Positions 8,869-17,258 of a stretch of 64,000 nt of DNA are shown piece after piece. Source of the stretch: an uncultured Dysgonomonas sp. (lineage in GTDB: Bacteria > Bacteroidota > Bacteroidia > Bacteroidales > Dysgonomonadaceae); assembly GCA_937875275.1 (NCBI GenBank), contig CALNCC010000100.1, positions 1 to 64,000 on the forward strand. The letters are read 5' to 3'. The position numbers and the translations under genes are program-made. Position 1 is the first letter of the stretch. Every line of letters starts with the position of its first letter. The notes under the pieces were generated by a model. That model was given only the letters and a program-made list of their open reading frames with translations, had not been told where the DNA came from and did no database searches.

Positions 8869-9845
8869 GAATGAACGCTGAAAGAATAAAGACCCGGATG
8901 AATGAGGCAGGTAGTCGAGGCTACCCATTCTTGTTTGTTGTTGATTTTGAGATGCAGAACGGATTGTTTGTTGAAAATCCGATGAAGCAGTCTGCTGTTT
9001 TGTTCCGTACCCCTCATGGATGTAACATCTCAGTTGAGGATATTTATCAAAAAAGCAAGAGTGCCTGCTTTATTGCAGATCCGATACTTTATGCGGAATA
9101 TAAGCGGCGGTTCGATGTGGTCATGGCAGGACTCAAACGAGGAGATTCGTTTCTTACAAATCTGACGGTAGCAACACCCGTGTCTACTGACCTCACATTT
9201 GACGAAATATTCATGATGAGCACTTCCCCCTACGCCTTGCTGCTACCCGGCGAGTTTGTGTGCTTCTCTCCCGAACGCTTTGTCAAGATCGCCAATGGTT
9301 GTATTTCGACCAACCCGAGGAAGGGAACTATAAATGCCGATCTTCCCGATGCCGAGCAGCGCATACTGTCGGACAAGAAGGAGACGGCAGAGCATTATAC
9401 GATTGTCGATCTGCTGCGAAACGACCTCAGCATAGTGGCAACAGATGTGCATGTTGAGAGATTTCGCTATGTGGAACGCATCAATACGGGAAAAAGGAAT
9501 ATCCTGCAAGTCAGTTCGGAGATTGTAGGCAAACTCAATGGCGGCTATTCTTCACATCTTGGCGATATAATATTCGGGATGTTGCCTGCCGGATCGGTAT
9601 CGGGAGCACCAAAGAAAGCCACAGTAGATATTATCCGCAACGCAGAGCAAGAAGCGAGGGGTTACTATACCGGAGTATTCGGCTACTTTGATGGGACGGA
9701 ACTTGATACGGCTGTGCTGATCCGCTTCATCGAACAAAAAGATGGACAATTGTTTTTCCGCAGTGGTGGCGGCATCACGGTATATAGTGATGCTGAGAGT
9801 GAGTATAACGAGACATTAGAGAAAATATATCTTCCTTTTTTATGA
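8865..9845 (+). CDS. pabB: Aminodeoxychorismate synthase component I
   Basis: Predicted protein of 326 aa, short for the family because the N-terminal regulatory half is mostly missing, which is common in Bacteroidota PabB. Chorismate-binding-fold motifs are present: NPRKGT (150-155, with K153 as the lysine expected to attack chorismate C2), PAGSVSGAPK (241-250), EARGYYTG (263-270) and GGGIT (301-305). The enzyme makes 4-amino-4-deoxychorismate for folate. It normally needs ammonia from PabA, and no PabA or TrpG gene is in the window. It overlaps the upstream outer-membrane protein gene and the downstream pabC by ATGA junctions, so the three genes form one operon. Confidence 0.9.
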   Translation: MRMNAERIKTRMNEAGSRGYPFLFVVDFEMQNGLFVENPMKQSAVLFRTPHGCNISVEDIYQKSKSACFIADPILYAEYKRRFDVVMAGLKRGDSFLTNLTVATPVSTDLTFDEIFMMSTSPYALLLPGEFVCFSPERFVKIANGCISTNPRKGTINADLPDAEQRILSDKKETAEHYTIVDLLRNDLSIVATDVHVERFRYVERINTGKRNILQVSSEIVGKLNGGYSSHLGDIIFGMLPAGSVSGAPKKATVDIIRNAEQEARGYYTGVFGYFDGTELDTAVLIRFIEQKDGQLFFRSGGGITVYSDAESEYNETLEKIYLPFL

Positions 9846-10438
9846 AAACATTGTTTTGTGAAGCTATAAAAATCAAAGACGGGATCATTTACAATCTCGA
9901 ATATCATCAAGCACGTATAGACAGAACCTTGTCGGAGTTTTACGAGACTAATATTCAATTGTCGGATATTCGGATTCCGCAGTATGCAATGTCAGGATTG
10001 TATAAGTGTCGGGTGGTATATGGAAACGATATAGAGTCGGTCGGGTTCTCGCCCTACACGCTGCGGCAGATAAAGAATGTGAGGATTGTGATTGACAATA
10101 GTATAGATTACAGATACAAATACATAGACCGAGAACGGCTCAATACATTGCTGGGCGATTCAGGATGTGATGAGATTATAATCGTAAAGAATGGGCTTGT
10201 AACAGATGCGTCATTCTCTAATCTTGTCTTCGAATCGGGAGGACGGTTCTATACTCCGGTGTCATGCCTATTGCAGGGAACAAAACGTCAGGCACTGATA
10301 GACAGCGGTGTTGTTGCCGAACGGAATATTACATTGTCCGACATCCATACTTTCAATCAGGTCTTCTTCATAAATGCGATGATTGACATCGAAGACGGTT
10401 TGTCGGTTGCGGTGAAAGATATACAGCCCCTTTGTTGA
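9842..10438 (+). CDS. pabC: Aminodeoxychorismate lyase-like class IV aminotransferase
   Basis: Predicted protein of 198 aa with the fold-type IV PLP signature: lysine K93 in YRYKYIDR as the likely PLP lysine, then DEIIIVKNGLVTDASFSNLVF and a C-terminal VFFINAMIDI segment. It is somewhat short for the family (about 200-290 aa). It overlaps pabB by 4 nt, so release of pyruvate from aminodeoxychorismate to give 4-aminobenzoate is the natural assignment. By sequence alone it could be another branched-chain or D-amino-acid transaminase relative, but the pabB context decides. The gene ends 39 nt before the convergent aguB. Confidence 0.85.
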   Translation: MKTLFCEAIKIKDGIIYNLEYHQARIDRTLSEFYETNIQLSDIRIPQYAMSGLYKCRVVYGNDIESVGFSPYTLRQIKNVRIVIDNSIDYRYKYIDRERLNTLLGDSGCDEIIIVKNGLVTDASFSNLVFESGGRFYTPVSCLLQGTKRQALIDSGVVAERNITLSDIHTFNQVFFINAMIDIEDGLSVAVKDIQPLC

Positions 10439-10477
10439 CAAGGAAGAATACTACTCAATGTACCTTTGCTTAGTCCT

Positions 10478-11353
10478 TCAATCAATAAATCGTTTTGTCA
10501 GATCGGAGAAAGCATCAATGCGTCTGTCTCGAAAGAACGGCCACCAGCGACGCACTTGTTCCGACCGTTTCATGTCAATCTCAACCACTTGTATTTCTTC
10601 TTTGTCGTTCGAGGCTTGCCAAAGTATTTCCCCTTGAGGACCTGCCACAAAACTATTCCCCCAAAACGTGATGCCATTGGTTTGTCCCGATGGGTCGGGT
10701 TCGTATCCTGTGCGGTTCACCGAGATCACATGCAGCCCATTGGCTACGGCGTGGCCTCGCTGCGAGATTACCCATGCACCCAACTGGCGCGATTTTTCGT
10801 CATCTGCATCTGTCGATTCCCACCCGATAGCCGTAGGATAGATTAGTATATCGGCGCCGGCAAGAGCCATCAGGCGTGCAGCCTCGGGATACCATTGATC
10901 CCAGCACACCAGCACTCCCAGTTTGCCCAAAGAGGTTTCGATAGGTTTGAAACCGATATCACCCGGCGTAAAGTAAAACTTCTCGTAATATGCCGGATCA
11001 TCGGGGATGTGCATCTTGCGATATTTGCCCGCAATAGTTCCGTCTTTTTCCAATACAACAGCAGTATTGTGATAAAGTCCGGGAGCGCGCTTTTCGAAAA
11101 GCGAAAGGACAATTACAATATTCAGGTCTTTGGCTAATTGTCCAAACTCGGTAGTCGAAGGTCCGGGTATCGGCTCCGCCAAATCAAAGATATCTGTATC
11201 TTCTGTTTGGCAAAAGTACAGCGAGTTGTGCAGTTCTTGCAAAACCACCAATTCGGCTCCATTAGCTGCCGCCGACTTTATGTTCTCCTTCAGGCGATGC
11301 TTATTCGCAGCTATGTCCGAAGTTGCTGATTGTTGTATTAGTCCTACTTTCAT
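10478..11353 (-). CDS. aguB: N-carbamoylputrescine amidase
   Basis: Predicted protein of 291 aa starting MKVGLIQQSAT; the frame extends upstream but homology begins here. It is a carbon-nitrogen hydrolase with the catalytic triad Glu40 (LVVLQE), Lys113 (KYRKMHIPDD) and Cys150 (VLVCWDQWYPEAAR). The motifs match plant and bacterial N-carbamoylputrescine amidases closely (GWESTD, the WGNSFV region). The enzyme hydrolyses N-carbamoylputrescine to putrescine, CO2 and ammonia in the cytoplasm. Its partner agmatine deiminase is encoded at 26.3 kb rather than next door. A TATCTTTG promoter element lies 20 nt upstream. Confidence 0.92.
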   Translation of the reverse strand: MKVGLIQQSATSDIAANKHRLKENIKSAAANGAELVVLQELHNSLYFCQTEDTDIFDLAEPIPGPSTTEFGQLAKDLNIVIVLSLFEKRAPGLYHNTAVVLEKDGTIAGKYRKMHIPDDPAYYEKFYFTPGDIGFKPIETSLGKLGVLVCWDQWYPEAARLMALAGADILIYPTAIGWESTDADDEKSRQLGAWVISQRGHAVANGLHVISVNRTGYEPDPSGQTNGITFWGNSFVAGPQGEILWQASNDKEEIQVVEIDMKRSEQVRRWWPFFRDRRIDAFSDLTKRFID

Positions 11354-11373
11354 AAGGTACGGTTTTATGGATA

Positions 11374-11381
11374 CAAAGATA
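11374..11381 (-). promoter_or_regulatory. -7 promoter element for aguB
   Basis: TATCTTTG on the minus strand, 20 nt before the ATG at 11353. This would give a very short leader. No good -33 element is visible. Confidence 0.5.
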
Positions 11382-11442
11382 GTTGAATTTATCTGAATTT
11401 TTAAATGTCGATGTGCGTGGATAGGCAAAAACCTCATTCGCT

Positions 11443-11489
11443 AAAAATACGAAGCCCACCCAACACTCATTCAGCGTCAGATGGGCTTA
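11443..11489 (-). terminator. Rho-independent terminator after glyA
   Basis: Inverted repeat AAGCCCA/TGGGCTT (arms 11482-11488 and 11452-11458) with a 23-nt loop. On the minus strand it is followed by CGTATTTTT. It lies 28 nt past the glyA stop. Confidence 0.65.
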
Positions 11490-11516
11490 TCTATTTTCAA
11501 ATGTTTCTCTAAGTGC

Positions 11517-12797
11517 TTACCATGCAAACAAAGGATAATCCTTCATCATAGCATTCACTTTTTCTCTCACCATCTTTATAGTTTGTTCGCTCTCTGGATT
11601 TGCAAGCACAGTATCGATCATTTCCACAATGTCGCCCATCATATTCTCTTTCACACCGCGAGTTGTAATCGCCGGAGTACCGAATCTCAATCCCGATGTC
11701 TGGAATGGGCTGCGGCTATCAAACGGAACCATGTTTTTGTTGGTTGTGATGTCTGCTGCAACAAGAGCTTTCTCGGCAACTTTACCTGTCAACTCAGGAT
11801 ATTTCGCACGCAAATCAATCAACACCAAATGGTTGTCTGTTCCGTCTGAAACAACTTTGTATCCCTTGTCGATAAATGCCTGAGCCATCACAGCGGCATT
11901 TTTTTGCACCAATGCCTGATATTCTTTGTATGACGGGTCTAATGCCTCGGCGAAAGAAACAGCTTTTGCTGCAATCACGTGCTCCAATGGTCCTCCTTGC
12001 ATGCCGGGGAATACAGCCGAATCTAAAAGAGCCGACATCGTTCTCACTTCGCCTTTCGGAGTTTTCTTTCCCCACGGATTTTCGAAATCTTTTCCTAAGA
12101 GGATAGCTCCTCCGCGTGGTCCGCGAAGTGTTTTATGTGTTGTTGTTGTTACTATGTGTGCATACTGAAGCGGATTGTTCAACAATCCTGCGGCAATCAG
12201 ACCTGCCGGATGAGCCATATCTACCATGAAGATCGCTCCTATCTCGTCCGCAATCTTACGGATACGTGCATAATCCCACTCGCGAGAATATGCCGATGCT
12301 CCGGCGATCATCAATTTTGGTCTTTCTGCACGGGCAAGCGTTTCCATCTGGTCGTAATCTACCAACCCGTTTGCTTCTTGAACGTTATATTCAATCGGCT
12401 GAAACATCAATCCTGAGAAGTTAACCGGCGAACCATGAGAAAGGTGTCCTCCGTGTGAGAGGTTCAATCCCATAAATTTATCTCCGGCATCGAGGCAAGC
12501 CAAGAATACTGCACCATTAGCTTGTGCTCCCGAGTGCGGTTGTACGTTTACCCACTCTGCACCGAATAGTTGTTTCAGTCTGTCGATAGCCAGTTGCTCT
12601 GTCTGATCTACTACTTCACAGCCCCCATAATATCTTTTCCCGGGATAGCCTTCCGCATATTTATTGGTTAAGCACGATCCCATTGCTTCCATCACTTGCT
12701 CGCTCACGAAGTTTTCGGATGCAATCAATTCAATCCCTTTCAATTGTCTTTGATATTCTTTCTGAATAAGATCAAAGATAGCTGAATCTCTTTTCAT
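11517..12797 (-). CDS. glyA: Serine hydroxymethyltransferase
   Basis: Predicted protein of 426 aa, full length. It carries the PLP lysine K222 in the diagnostic [14 protein letters not shown] motif, ELIASENF near the N-terminus, [15 protein letters not shown] (substrate and PLP contacts) and [10 protein letters not shown]. The enzyme interconverts serine plus tetrahydrofolate with glycine plus 5,10-methylene-THF and is the main source of one-carbon units. FolD, encoded at 45 kb, acts on the product. The gene is monocistronic, with its own -7 element upstream and a terminator downstream. Confidence 0.98.
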   Translation of the reverse strand: MKRDSAIFDLIQKEYQRQLKGIELIASENFVSEQVMEAMGSCLTNKYAEGYPGKRYYGGCEVVDQTEQLAIDRLKQLFGAEWVNVQPHSGAQANGAVFLACLDAGDKFMGLNLSHGGHLSHGSPVNFSGLMFQPIEYNVQEANGLVDYDQMETLARAERPKLMIAGASAYSREWDYARIRKIADEIGAIFMVDMAHPAGLIAAGLLNNPLQYAHIVTTTTHKTLRGPRGGAILLGKDFENPWGKKTPKGEVRTMSALLDSAVFPGMQGGPLEHVIAAKAVSFAEALDPSYKEYQALVQKNAAVMAQAFIDKGYKVVSDGTDNHLVLIDLRAKYPELTGKVAEKALVAADITTNKNMVPFDSRSPFQTSGLRFGTPAITTRGVKENMMGDIVEMIDTVLANPESEQTIKMVREKVNAMMKDYPLFAW

Positions 12798-12843
12798 AAG
12801 ATTTTAAGTATTAATTATTATGAGGTAAATAAATATTTCGTTA

Positions 12844-12851
12844 CAAAAATA
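12844..12851 (-). promoter_or_regulatory. -7 promoter element for glyA
   Basis: TATTTTTG on the minus strand, with expected transcription start near 12838 and a leader of about 40 nt before the glyA ATG. The -33 element is not recognisable. Confidence 0.45.
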
Positions 12852-12924
12852 GTAATTATAACCCTTGCAGCATTAATATAAGTATAGCAAAATGTTAATC
12901 GTGAGTGATTTTATGCTAAAACCA

Positions 12925-14115
12925 TTAATTGTTCTTTCCTATTTTGATCCATGTTGCTTTTTTCCATAAAAACTCTAATGGGCCTTGATGATGTGAACGA
13001 AGCCACCAACGGCAAAAGAAAAATTGCACAAGGAAGATACCTATGCCGATGAAGAAACATGTTGTAATGCCTGTATATCGATACAATCCGAGTCCCCAGT
13101 TGTAAAACAAAAATCCGCCAATCAAAGATTGCGACAGATAGTTTGTCAGACTCATGCGTCCGTAGGGTGCTAACTGATGAAGGACGCGTCCGAATTTTGT
13201 CAGATAGTAGACGAGTATTACTCCGGCAAATAGTATTCCTGTAAATGCCGCATTTGATAGCGATTTGAACATGAGGGTAACCGGCACAAGCAGTGTCTCA
13301 CGGCTTATGAAGTCGGGGAAAATGAGCACCAAACCATACAGCGAGAAAAAGGCTACGATGGATATGATTAAAACTTTAACCCAAAACTTGATATTTTTTT
13401 CTGAATAAGGAAATACATTGCTGCGCCCTATCACCATGCCTATCAAGAACAAGCCGACGGTTTGGGTAACTCGCCCATGCAACAGCATCCAACCCATGTT
13501 GGCTATGTTGCCCGTCCAGATTGCCGTTTTGCACATTTCGAAGAAAGAGCCTTCTTGTTGTACCGTATTTACAATCGCCCAGTATGGAGCATCTATTTCA
13601 GTATCGGCAACGTATTCGGGATTCATAAGGGCATAAATTATCTGCCCCCATTCGATAGGTTGCAATAGGAAAAATATCGCGATGATTAATACTGTGCGGG
13701 TAGAGAGTCGGCAGACAGTAATAAGAATGTAGCCGAGCAATGCGTAAAGTACCAATATTTCTCCGGGGAAAAGCATTGAATTGATGCATGCGAAAACCAT
13801 TAGTAATACCAACCGCCATGCGAAACGCCCACGAAAATCGTTCCCTTTTTCTCGTTGCGAATTATCTTGAATAAAGAAACTGAATCCGAAGAGTAAGGCA
13901 AAGATTGCATAAGCCTTTCCCGAGAATGTAAAAAACAGACTGTCCCATATGATGGTGTCTGTGAATTGCAAGAAGGTGTTTGTTTGTTCGGGATATGAAT
14001 AAAGGCTAAATCGTTCGATGAAATGAATAAGTGTGATTCCCAATACGGCAAAACCGCGTAATACATCCGCAATATCTATGCGTTTATTGTCGGTCAGTGT
14101 AGTCGATGCATGCAT
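12925..14115 (-). CDS. DUF418 (YeiB-like) inner-membrane protein
   Basis: Predicted protein of 396 aa with about ten hydrophobic segments. The N-terminus has RIDIADVLRGFAVLGITLIHF, the usual opening of YeiB/DUF418 proteins and related acyltransferase-3-like membrane proteins. The C-terminal third carries the DUF418 core (SLTNYLSQSLIGGFLFY, then a tail near CRWWLRSHHQGPLEFLWK). Members of the family are integral inner-membrane proteins of unknown function. It sits between glyA and an NAD(P)H oxidoreductase gene on the same strand, 59 nt from the latter, and may be co-transcribed with it. Confidence 0.85.
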   Translation of the reverse strand: MHASTTLTDNKRIDIADVLRGFAVLGITLIHFIERFSLYSYPEQTNTFLQFTDTIIWDSLFFTFSGKAYAIFALLFGFSFFIQDNSQREKGNDFRGRFAWRLVLLMVFACINSMLFPGEILVLYALLGYILITVCRLSTRTVLIIAIFFLLQPIEWGQIIYALMNPEYVADTEIDAPYWAIVNTVQQEGSFFEMCKTAIWTGNIANMGWMLLHGRVTQTVGLFLIGMVIGRSNVFPYSEKNIKFWVKVLIISIVAFFSLYGLVLIFPDFISRETLLVPVTLMFKSLSNAAFTGILFAGVILVYYLTKFGRVLHQLAPYGRMSLTNYLSQSLIGGFLFYNWGLGLYRYTGITTCFFIGIGIFLVQFFFCRWWLRSHHQGPLEFLWKKATWIKIGKNN

Positions 14116-14174
14116 GTTTTTCGGGGTTAGTTTTTTTAGTGTTTAGAATATTCTTGTCATTTATGATGTCAGCA

Positions 14175-14726
14175 TCAAACGGCAGATTCGATAATTGAAA
14201 GAAAATCTTTACGATGTTGTTCGCCGCCTGCAACTACACGTTCGCAGTTATACCATTTCGCATTTTTAAATCCGATGCCGCTCAGCATTTTGGCTATGAA
14301 AACGTTTTCCACAAAGTCGGCAAAAACACTTGTCGGAGCAGCAGAAGTGGTTATTACAGTCGTCTTCTGCACATCGAGAAGAGGAGTCCATCCGTTTTCT
14401 TCGGTAAAAGCAAATCCCTTAGAAAAAACTTTGTCGAAGAAGCCGTGCAGTATAGCCGGCATCGAAGACCACCAATTGGGGAAAATGAAAATCACCTCAT
14501 CCGTATTCTTTATCATATCCTGATATTGAAACACCATCGGGTCTATAACTCCCCCTTCATTGTAGAGAGCAAGCTCGTCTTCTGACACCACCGGATTGAA
14601 ACGATCTTTATTCAGATCTATTATCTGATACGGTTTCGCTTCACTCTCGTATTTCTCCATAATGACATCCATTATAGCCTTGTTGAAACTGCCATGCCAC
14701 GGGTGTGCAAGTATGATTGTTACCAT
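14175..14726 (-). CDS. NAD(P)H-dependent oxidoreductase, flavodoxin-like fold
   Basis: Predicted protein of 183 aa. It has the beta1-loop IILAHPWHGSFNKAI that binds the FMN/FAD phosphate, IFIFPNWWSSMPAILHGFFDKVFSKGFAF (the active-site WW and FDKV region) and the TTSAAP loop, all characteristic of the MdaB/KefF/NQO2-like quinone reductase family. It is probably a cytoplasmic FMN or FAD enzyme that reduces quinones or nitro compounds; the true substrate is unknown. Neighbours on the same strand are a radical SAM gene 67 nt upstream and DUF418 downstream. Confidence 0.88.
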   Translation of the reverse strand: MVTIILAHPWHGSFNKAIMDVIMEKYESEAKPYQIIDLNKDRFNPVVSEDELALYNEGGVIDPMVFQYQDMIKNTDEVIFIFPNWWSSMPAILHGFFDKVFSKGFAFTEENGWTPLLDVQKTTVITTSAAPTSVFADFVENVFIAKMLSGIGFKNAKWYNCERVVAGGEQHRKDFLSIIESAV

Positions 14727-14793
14727 GTTTTCTGCGTTACTTGTTTTCGTTTTTTTTATTTACAGACGAGGCAGCGATTCCTCAACTATCGTA

Positions 14794-15573
14794 TTATCCC
14801 GACACCGAGACAGAGATGCCCAATGCCTCTACGCGTTTGCCTATTTCATTCAATTCCGAAAGGGAAACTTTTTCCAGATTCTTTTCGGGAGTCTCACGAT
14901 CTATCGTATAGATCATAACTTGAGATGGTTGAGCCTGCTCTATAACTTTGAGCCAAGCAGTGATCTCTTCCTCTGTTGCGTTGTCTACGATCTTGCCCCT
15001 ATGTGTTCCTCGTACAAACATTGTCTGAATGACAAATTTGCCGTCAAACTGTTTGAATAGCTCCAGTTGTCTGGCGATACTATATGCCGGAGAAACCGGG
15101 CGATCGATGAGCCGTGCCGTTTCGTCGTTTGCCGAGTCGAGTTTGAGAATGCTGTAATCTATCTTCTTCAAGGCATCTACCACACTCTTTTTGTTGAGGT
15201 GCATGGCGTTGGTGAGCACACAGACTTTCGCTTGTGGAAAATATTTATTCCGCAGCTCTATCGTGTCATCTATGACTTCGGCAAATTTAGCGTGCATTGT
15301 CGGTTCTCCGTTGCCGGCAAATGTAATCACATCCGGAGTAACATTCTCGGTCTGAAGTTTTATTAACTTGTCCTCAAGGGCGGCTTTCACCATTTCCCTT
15401 TCGGGAACTTTGGTCTTGGTCCTAAAGTTTTCGTTGTATCCGCACTCGCAATAGATACAATCGAACGAGCATAGTTTTCCGTTATAAGGCAACAGATTTA
15501 TACCCAAAGACACTCCTAACCTCCGGCTGTGAAGTGGCCCGAAGACTATCTCATTAAACAGAATTGTTGACAT
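14794..15573 (-). CDS. Radical SAM protein
   Basis: Predicted protein of 259 aa. It has a radical-SAM cluster motif C35-x3-C39-x2-C42 in KLCSFDCIYCECGY, then FAGNGEPTMHAKF (the GGE-like SAM-binding strand) and VLTNAMHL. It opens with FGPLHSRRLGVSLGINLLP, a hallmark of a Bacteroidota/Firmicutes group of radical SAM proteins of unknown reaction related to COG0731. It has no SPASM or TRAM domain. It is a cytoplasmic iron-sulfur enzyme, and the substrate cannot be deduced from the sequence or its neighbours. Confidence 0.85.
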   Translation of the reverse strand: MSTILFNEIVFGPLHSRRLGVSLGINLLPYNGKLCSFDCIYCECGYNENFRTKTKVPEREMVKAALEDKLIKLQTENVTPDVITFAGNGEPTMHAKFAEVIDDTIELRNKYFPQAKVCVLTNAMHLNKKSVVDALKKIDYSILKLDSANDETARLIDRPVSPAYSIARQLELFKQFDGKFVIQTMFVRGTHRGKIVDNATEEEITAWLKVIEQAQPSQVMIYTIDRETPEKNLEKVSLSELNEIGKRVEALGISVSVSG

Positions 15574-15699
15574 AGCTATTACTTAGTTTTGAAACTACAA
15601 TAGTACTGTTTTTCGAGAAAGATTCAAACAATTTACCTTTAAGAAGTGTTATTTATCATGCAGAAAGACTTGAAAGGTATTATTCTGTTATTTTTTTTG

Positions 15700-15707
15700 T
15701 ATTTTTG
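15700..15707 (+). promoter_or_regulatory. -7 promoter element for dps
   Basis: TATTTTTG, 44 nt before the dps ATG at 15752, preceded by a T-rich run. This gives a leader of about 38 nt. Confidence 0.5.
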
Positions 15708-15751
15708 CTTAAGACAAGACAACTATATATTAAACATATAAATTCAAAGTT

Positions 15752-16240
15752 ATGAAAACATTAGATTACACCGGATTAGATGCTGCTGCATCTGCAAAAA
15801 CAGTCGCTTCACTTCAACAGCTATTAGCTGATTTTCAGGTTTATTACACTAACCTGAGAGGTTTCCACTGGAACATTCAAGGTAAAGGGTTTTTTACTCT
15901 TCACTCTAAGTTTGAAGAAATGTATGACGACGCTGCTGAAAAAGTAGATGAAATAGCTGAACGTATATTAATGTTGGGCGGTACACCGGCTAACAAATTC
16001 AGCGATTACCTTAAAGTTTCTAAAATAAAAGAAGTAGCAGGCGTAGTTTGCGAAAAAGAAATCGTAAAAATCATCCTCGACGACATCAAAGCACTTATCG
16101 CTGCCGAAAGAGCTATTTTGGCACAAGCAAGCGAGGCGGGAGATGAAACAACAGTTTCTCAATTGAACGACTACTTGGTAGAGCAAGAAAAATTGGTTTG
16201 GATGCTTGTTGCATATTCTACATGCAACTGCGAGGGTTAA
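15752..16240 (+). CDS. dps: Dps ferritin-like DNA-protection protein
   Basis: Predicted protein of 162 aa. The Dps ferroxidase motif is intact: H39 (NLRGFHWNIQG), H51 (FFTLHSKFEEMY), D66 and E70 (VDEIAERIL). It is a four-helix bundle that forms a 12-mer, oxidises Fe2+ with H2O2 and shields DNA during oxidative stress and starvation. No extended lysine-rich DNA-binding tail is present. It is a single-gene unit with its own promoter element and a strong terminator. Confidence 0.96.
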   Translation: MKTLDYTGLDAAASAKTVASLQQLLADFQVYYTNLRGFHWNIQGKGFFTLHSKFEEMYDDAAEKVDEIAERILMLGGTPANKFSDYLKVSKIKEVAGVVCEKEIVKIILDDIKALIAAERAILAQASEAGDETTVSQLNDYLVEQEKLVWMLVAYSTCNCEG

Positions 16241-16271
16241 GCTTCACAGTACCTTTTCAGTTTTGATACAA

Positions 16272-16307
16272 CAACGGCTTCTCGAATGAGAAGCCGTTGC
16301 TTTTTTA
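16272..16307 (+). terminator. Strong rho-independent terminator after dps
   Basis: Perfect 12-bp stem CAACGGCTTCTC/GAGAAGCCGTTG with loop GAAT, followed by CTTTTTTAT. It lies 31 nt past the dps stop. Confidence 0.92.
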
Positions 16308-16322
16308 TATTAAATCAACCGC

Positions 16323-17246
16323 TTATGCTTGTTTCCACTGGTCACGAAGCAGTTGGATTGACTGAGGAACAATAGCGTTGCGATCCCCTTTACATCCACA
16401 CTCATAGCTCACATACTTATCATAGCCGAGCATCTTCAATGCTTTGAATCCTTCGATATAGTTATCCGCTTCGCCATCTTCGATAGGCATGCAACGCCTC
16501 TTTCGACTTGCAATATGAACATGTTGAAGGTATTTCTCCCCGGCCGAAAGTAATGCACCCATATCAGAAGCTTCCTCCCATGTCATGTGCCAGAAATCAC
16601 CCATACACTTCACTCCTTCGTTGTTGATGTCGCGACAGATAGATGCCGCATCTCCTACTTGTCGCAGATAGAATGCCTCTCCTCGTGTTAATGGCTCAAG
16701 AATTATAGTAGTGCCGTTTTCTTTTGCAATGTTACCAAGTTCGTAAAACTTTTCGCAAAGGAAATCGCGTGTTGCCTGAGTATGTGGCATAACCGGTTGC
16801 TGATGGTTGAATGCCGGAACAATGATTACTCCCGTCGAGCCTAATTCGCCCGCAGCAACAATGATCTCCCGCATCGTATCCATACACTCTTGACGAACAG
16901 CGTCTTCCGTCGAAAGGATAAAACCTCTGAAGCCGGCACAGATCGCACTCACTTTGATATTACGTCCGTTCAATGCTTCTTTGATTTCTTTCACACGACC
17001 GCCAAGACCTCCGCCTCCGGGCTCGAAGCCGACAATTCCATGGGCTTCCATGAAGTCGAACTTTTCATTCAGGTTATTACCAGGGGCTATCCCTTCTTGA
17101 AAAGAGAGCTTCAGCTCAACATCTTTCACTTTTTCTTCTGTTGATGGCAGGCCTTGTGCACAAGAGCTTAGTCCTACGCCACCCGCTGCAACCAATGCCG
17201 CTCCGGACAATGTTGTTTTCAGAAAATCACGTCTATCTATAGTCAT
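16323..17246 (-). CDS. Exported sugar phosphate isomerase/epimerase-like TIM-barrel protein
   Basis: Predicted protein of 307 aa. It has a twin-arginine signal with RRDFLK at 5-10, a hydrophobic segment, and a lipobox ending at Cys29 (GLSSCA), so it is probably a Tat-exported lipoprotein. The mature part is a xylose-isomerase-like TIM barrel: ILEPLTRGEAFY with a metal-ligand Glu, MGDFWHMTWEE with Asp and His, HVHIASRKRR, and YVSYECGCKG. Cytoplasmic relatives isomerise or epimerise sugars, and exported ones in Bacteroidota occur with Gfo/Idh/MocA oxidoreductases. Here it is the third gene of such an operon, 12 nt behind the oxidoreductase. It probably acts on an oxidised sugar in the envelope; that is inference. 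Confidence 0.85.
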   Translation of the reverse strand: MTIDRRDFLKTTLSGAALVAAGGVGLSSCAQGLPSTEEKVKDVELKLSFQEGIAPGNNLNEKFDFMEAHGIVGFEPGGGGLGGRVKEIKEALNGRNIKVSAICAGFRGFILSTEDAVRQECMDTMREIIVAAGELGSTGVIIVPAFNHQQPVMPHTQATRDFLCEKFYELGNIAKENGTTIILEPLTRGEAFYLRQVGDAASICRDINNEGVKCMGDFWHMTWEEASDMGALLSAGEKYLQHVHIASRKRRCMPIEDGEADNYIEGFKALKMLGYDKYVSYECGCKGDRNAIVPQSIQLLRDQWKQA

Positions 17247-17258
17247 ATCCGTGTACTT

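Noticed and set aside
10462..10469. TACCTTTG on the plus strand between pabC and aguB
   Set aside because: It points into the antisense of aguB with no gene behind it and no TTG at the right spacing. The 8-mer is loose enough to occur by chance.
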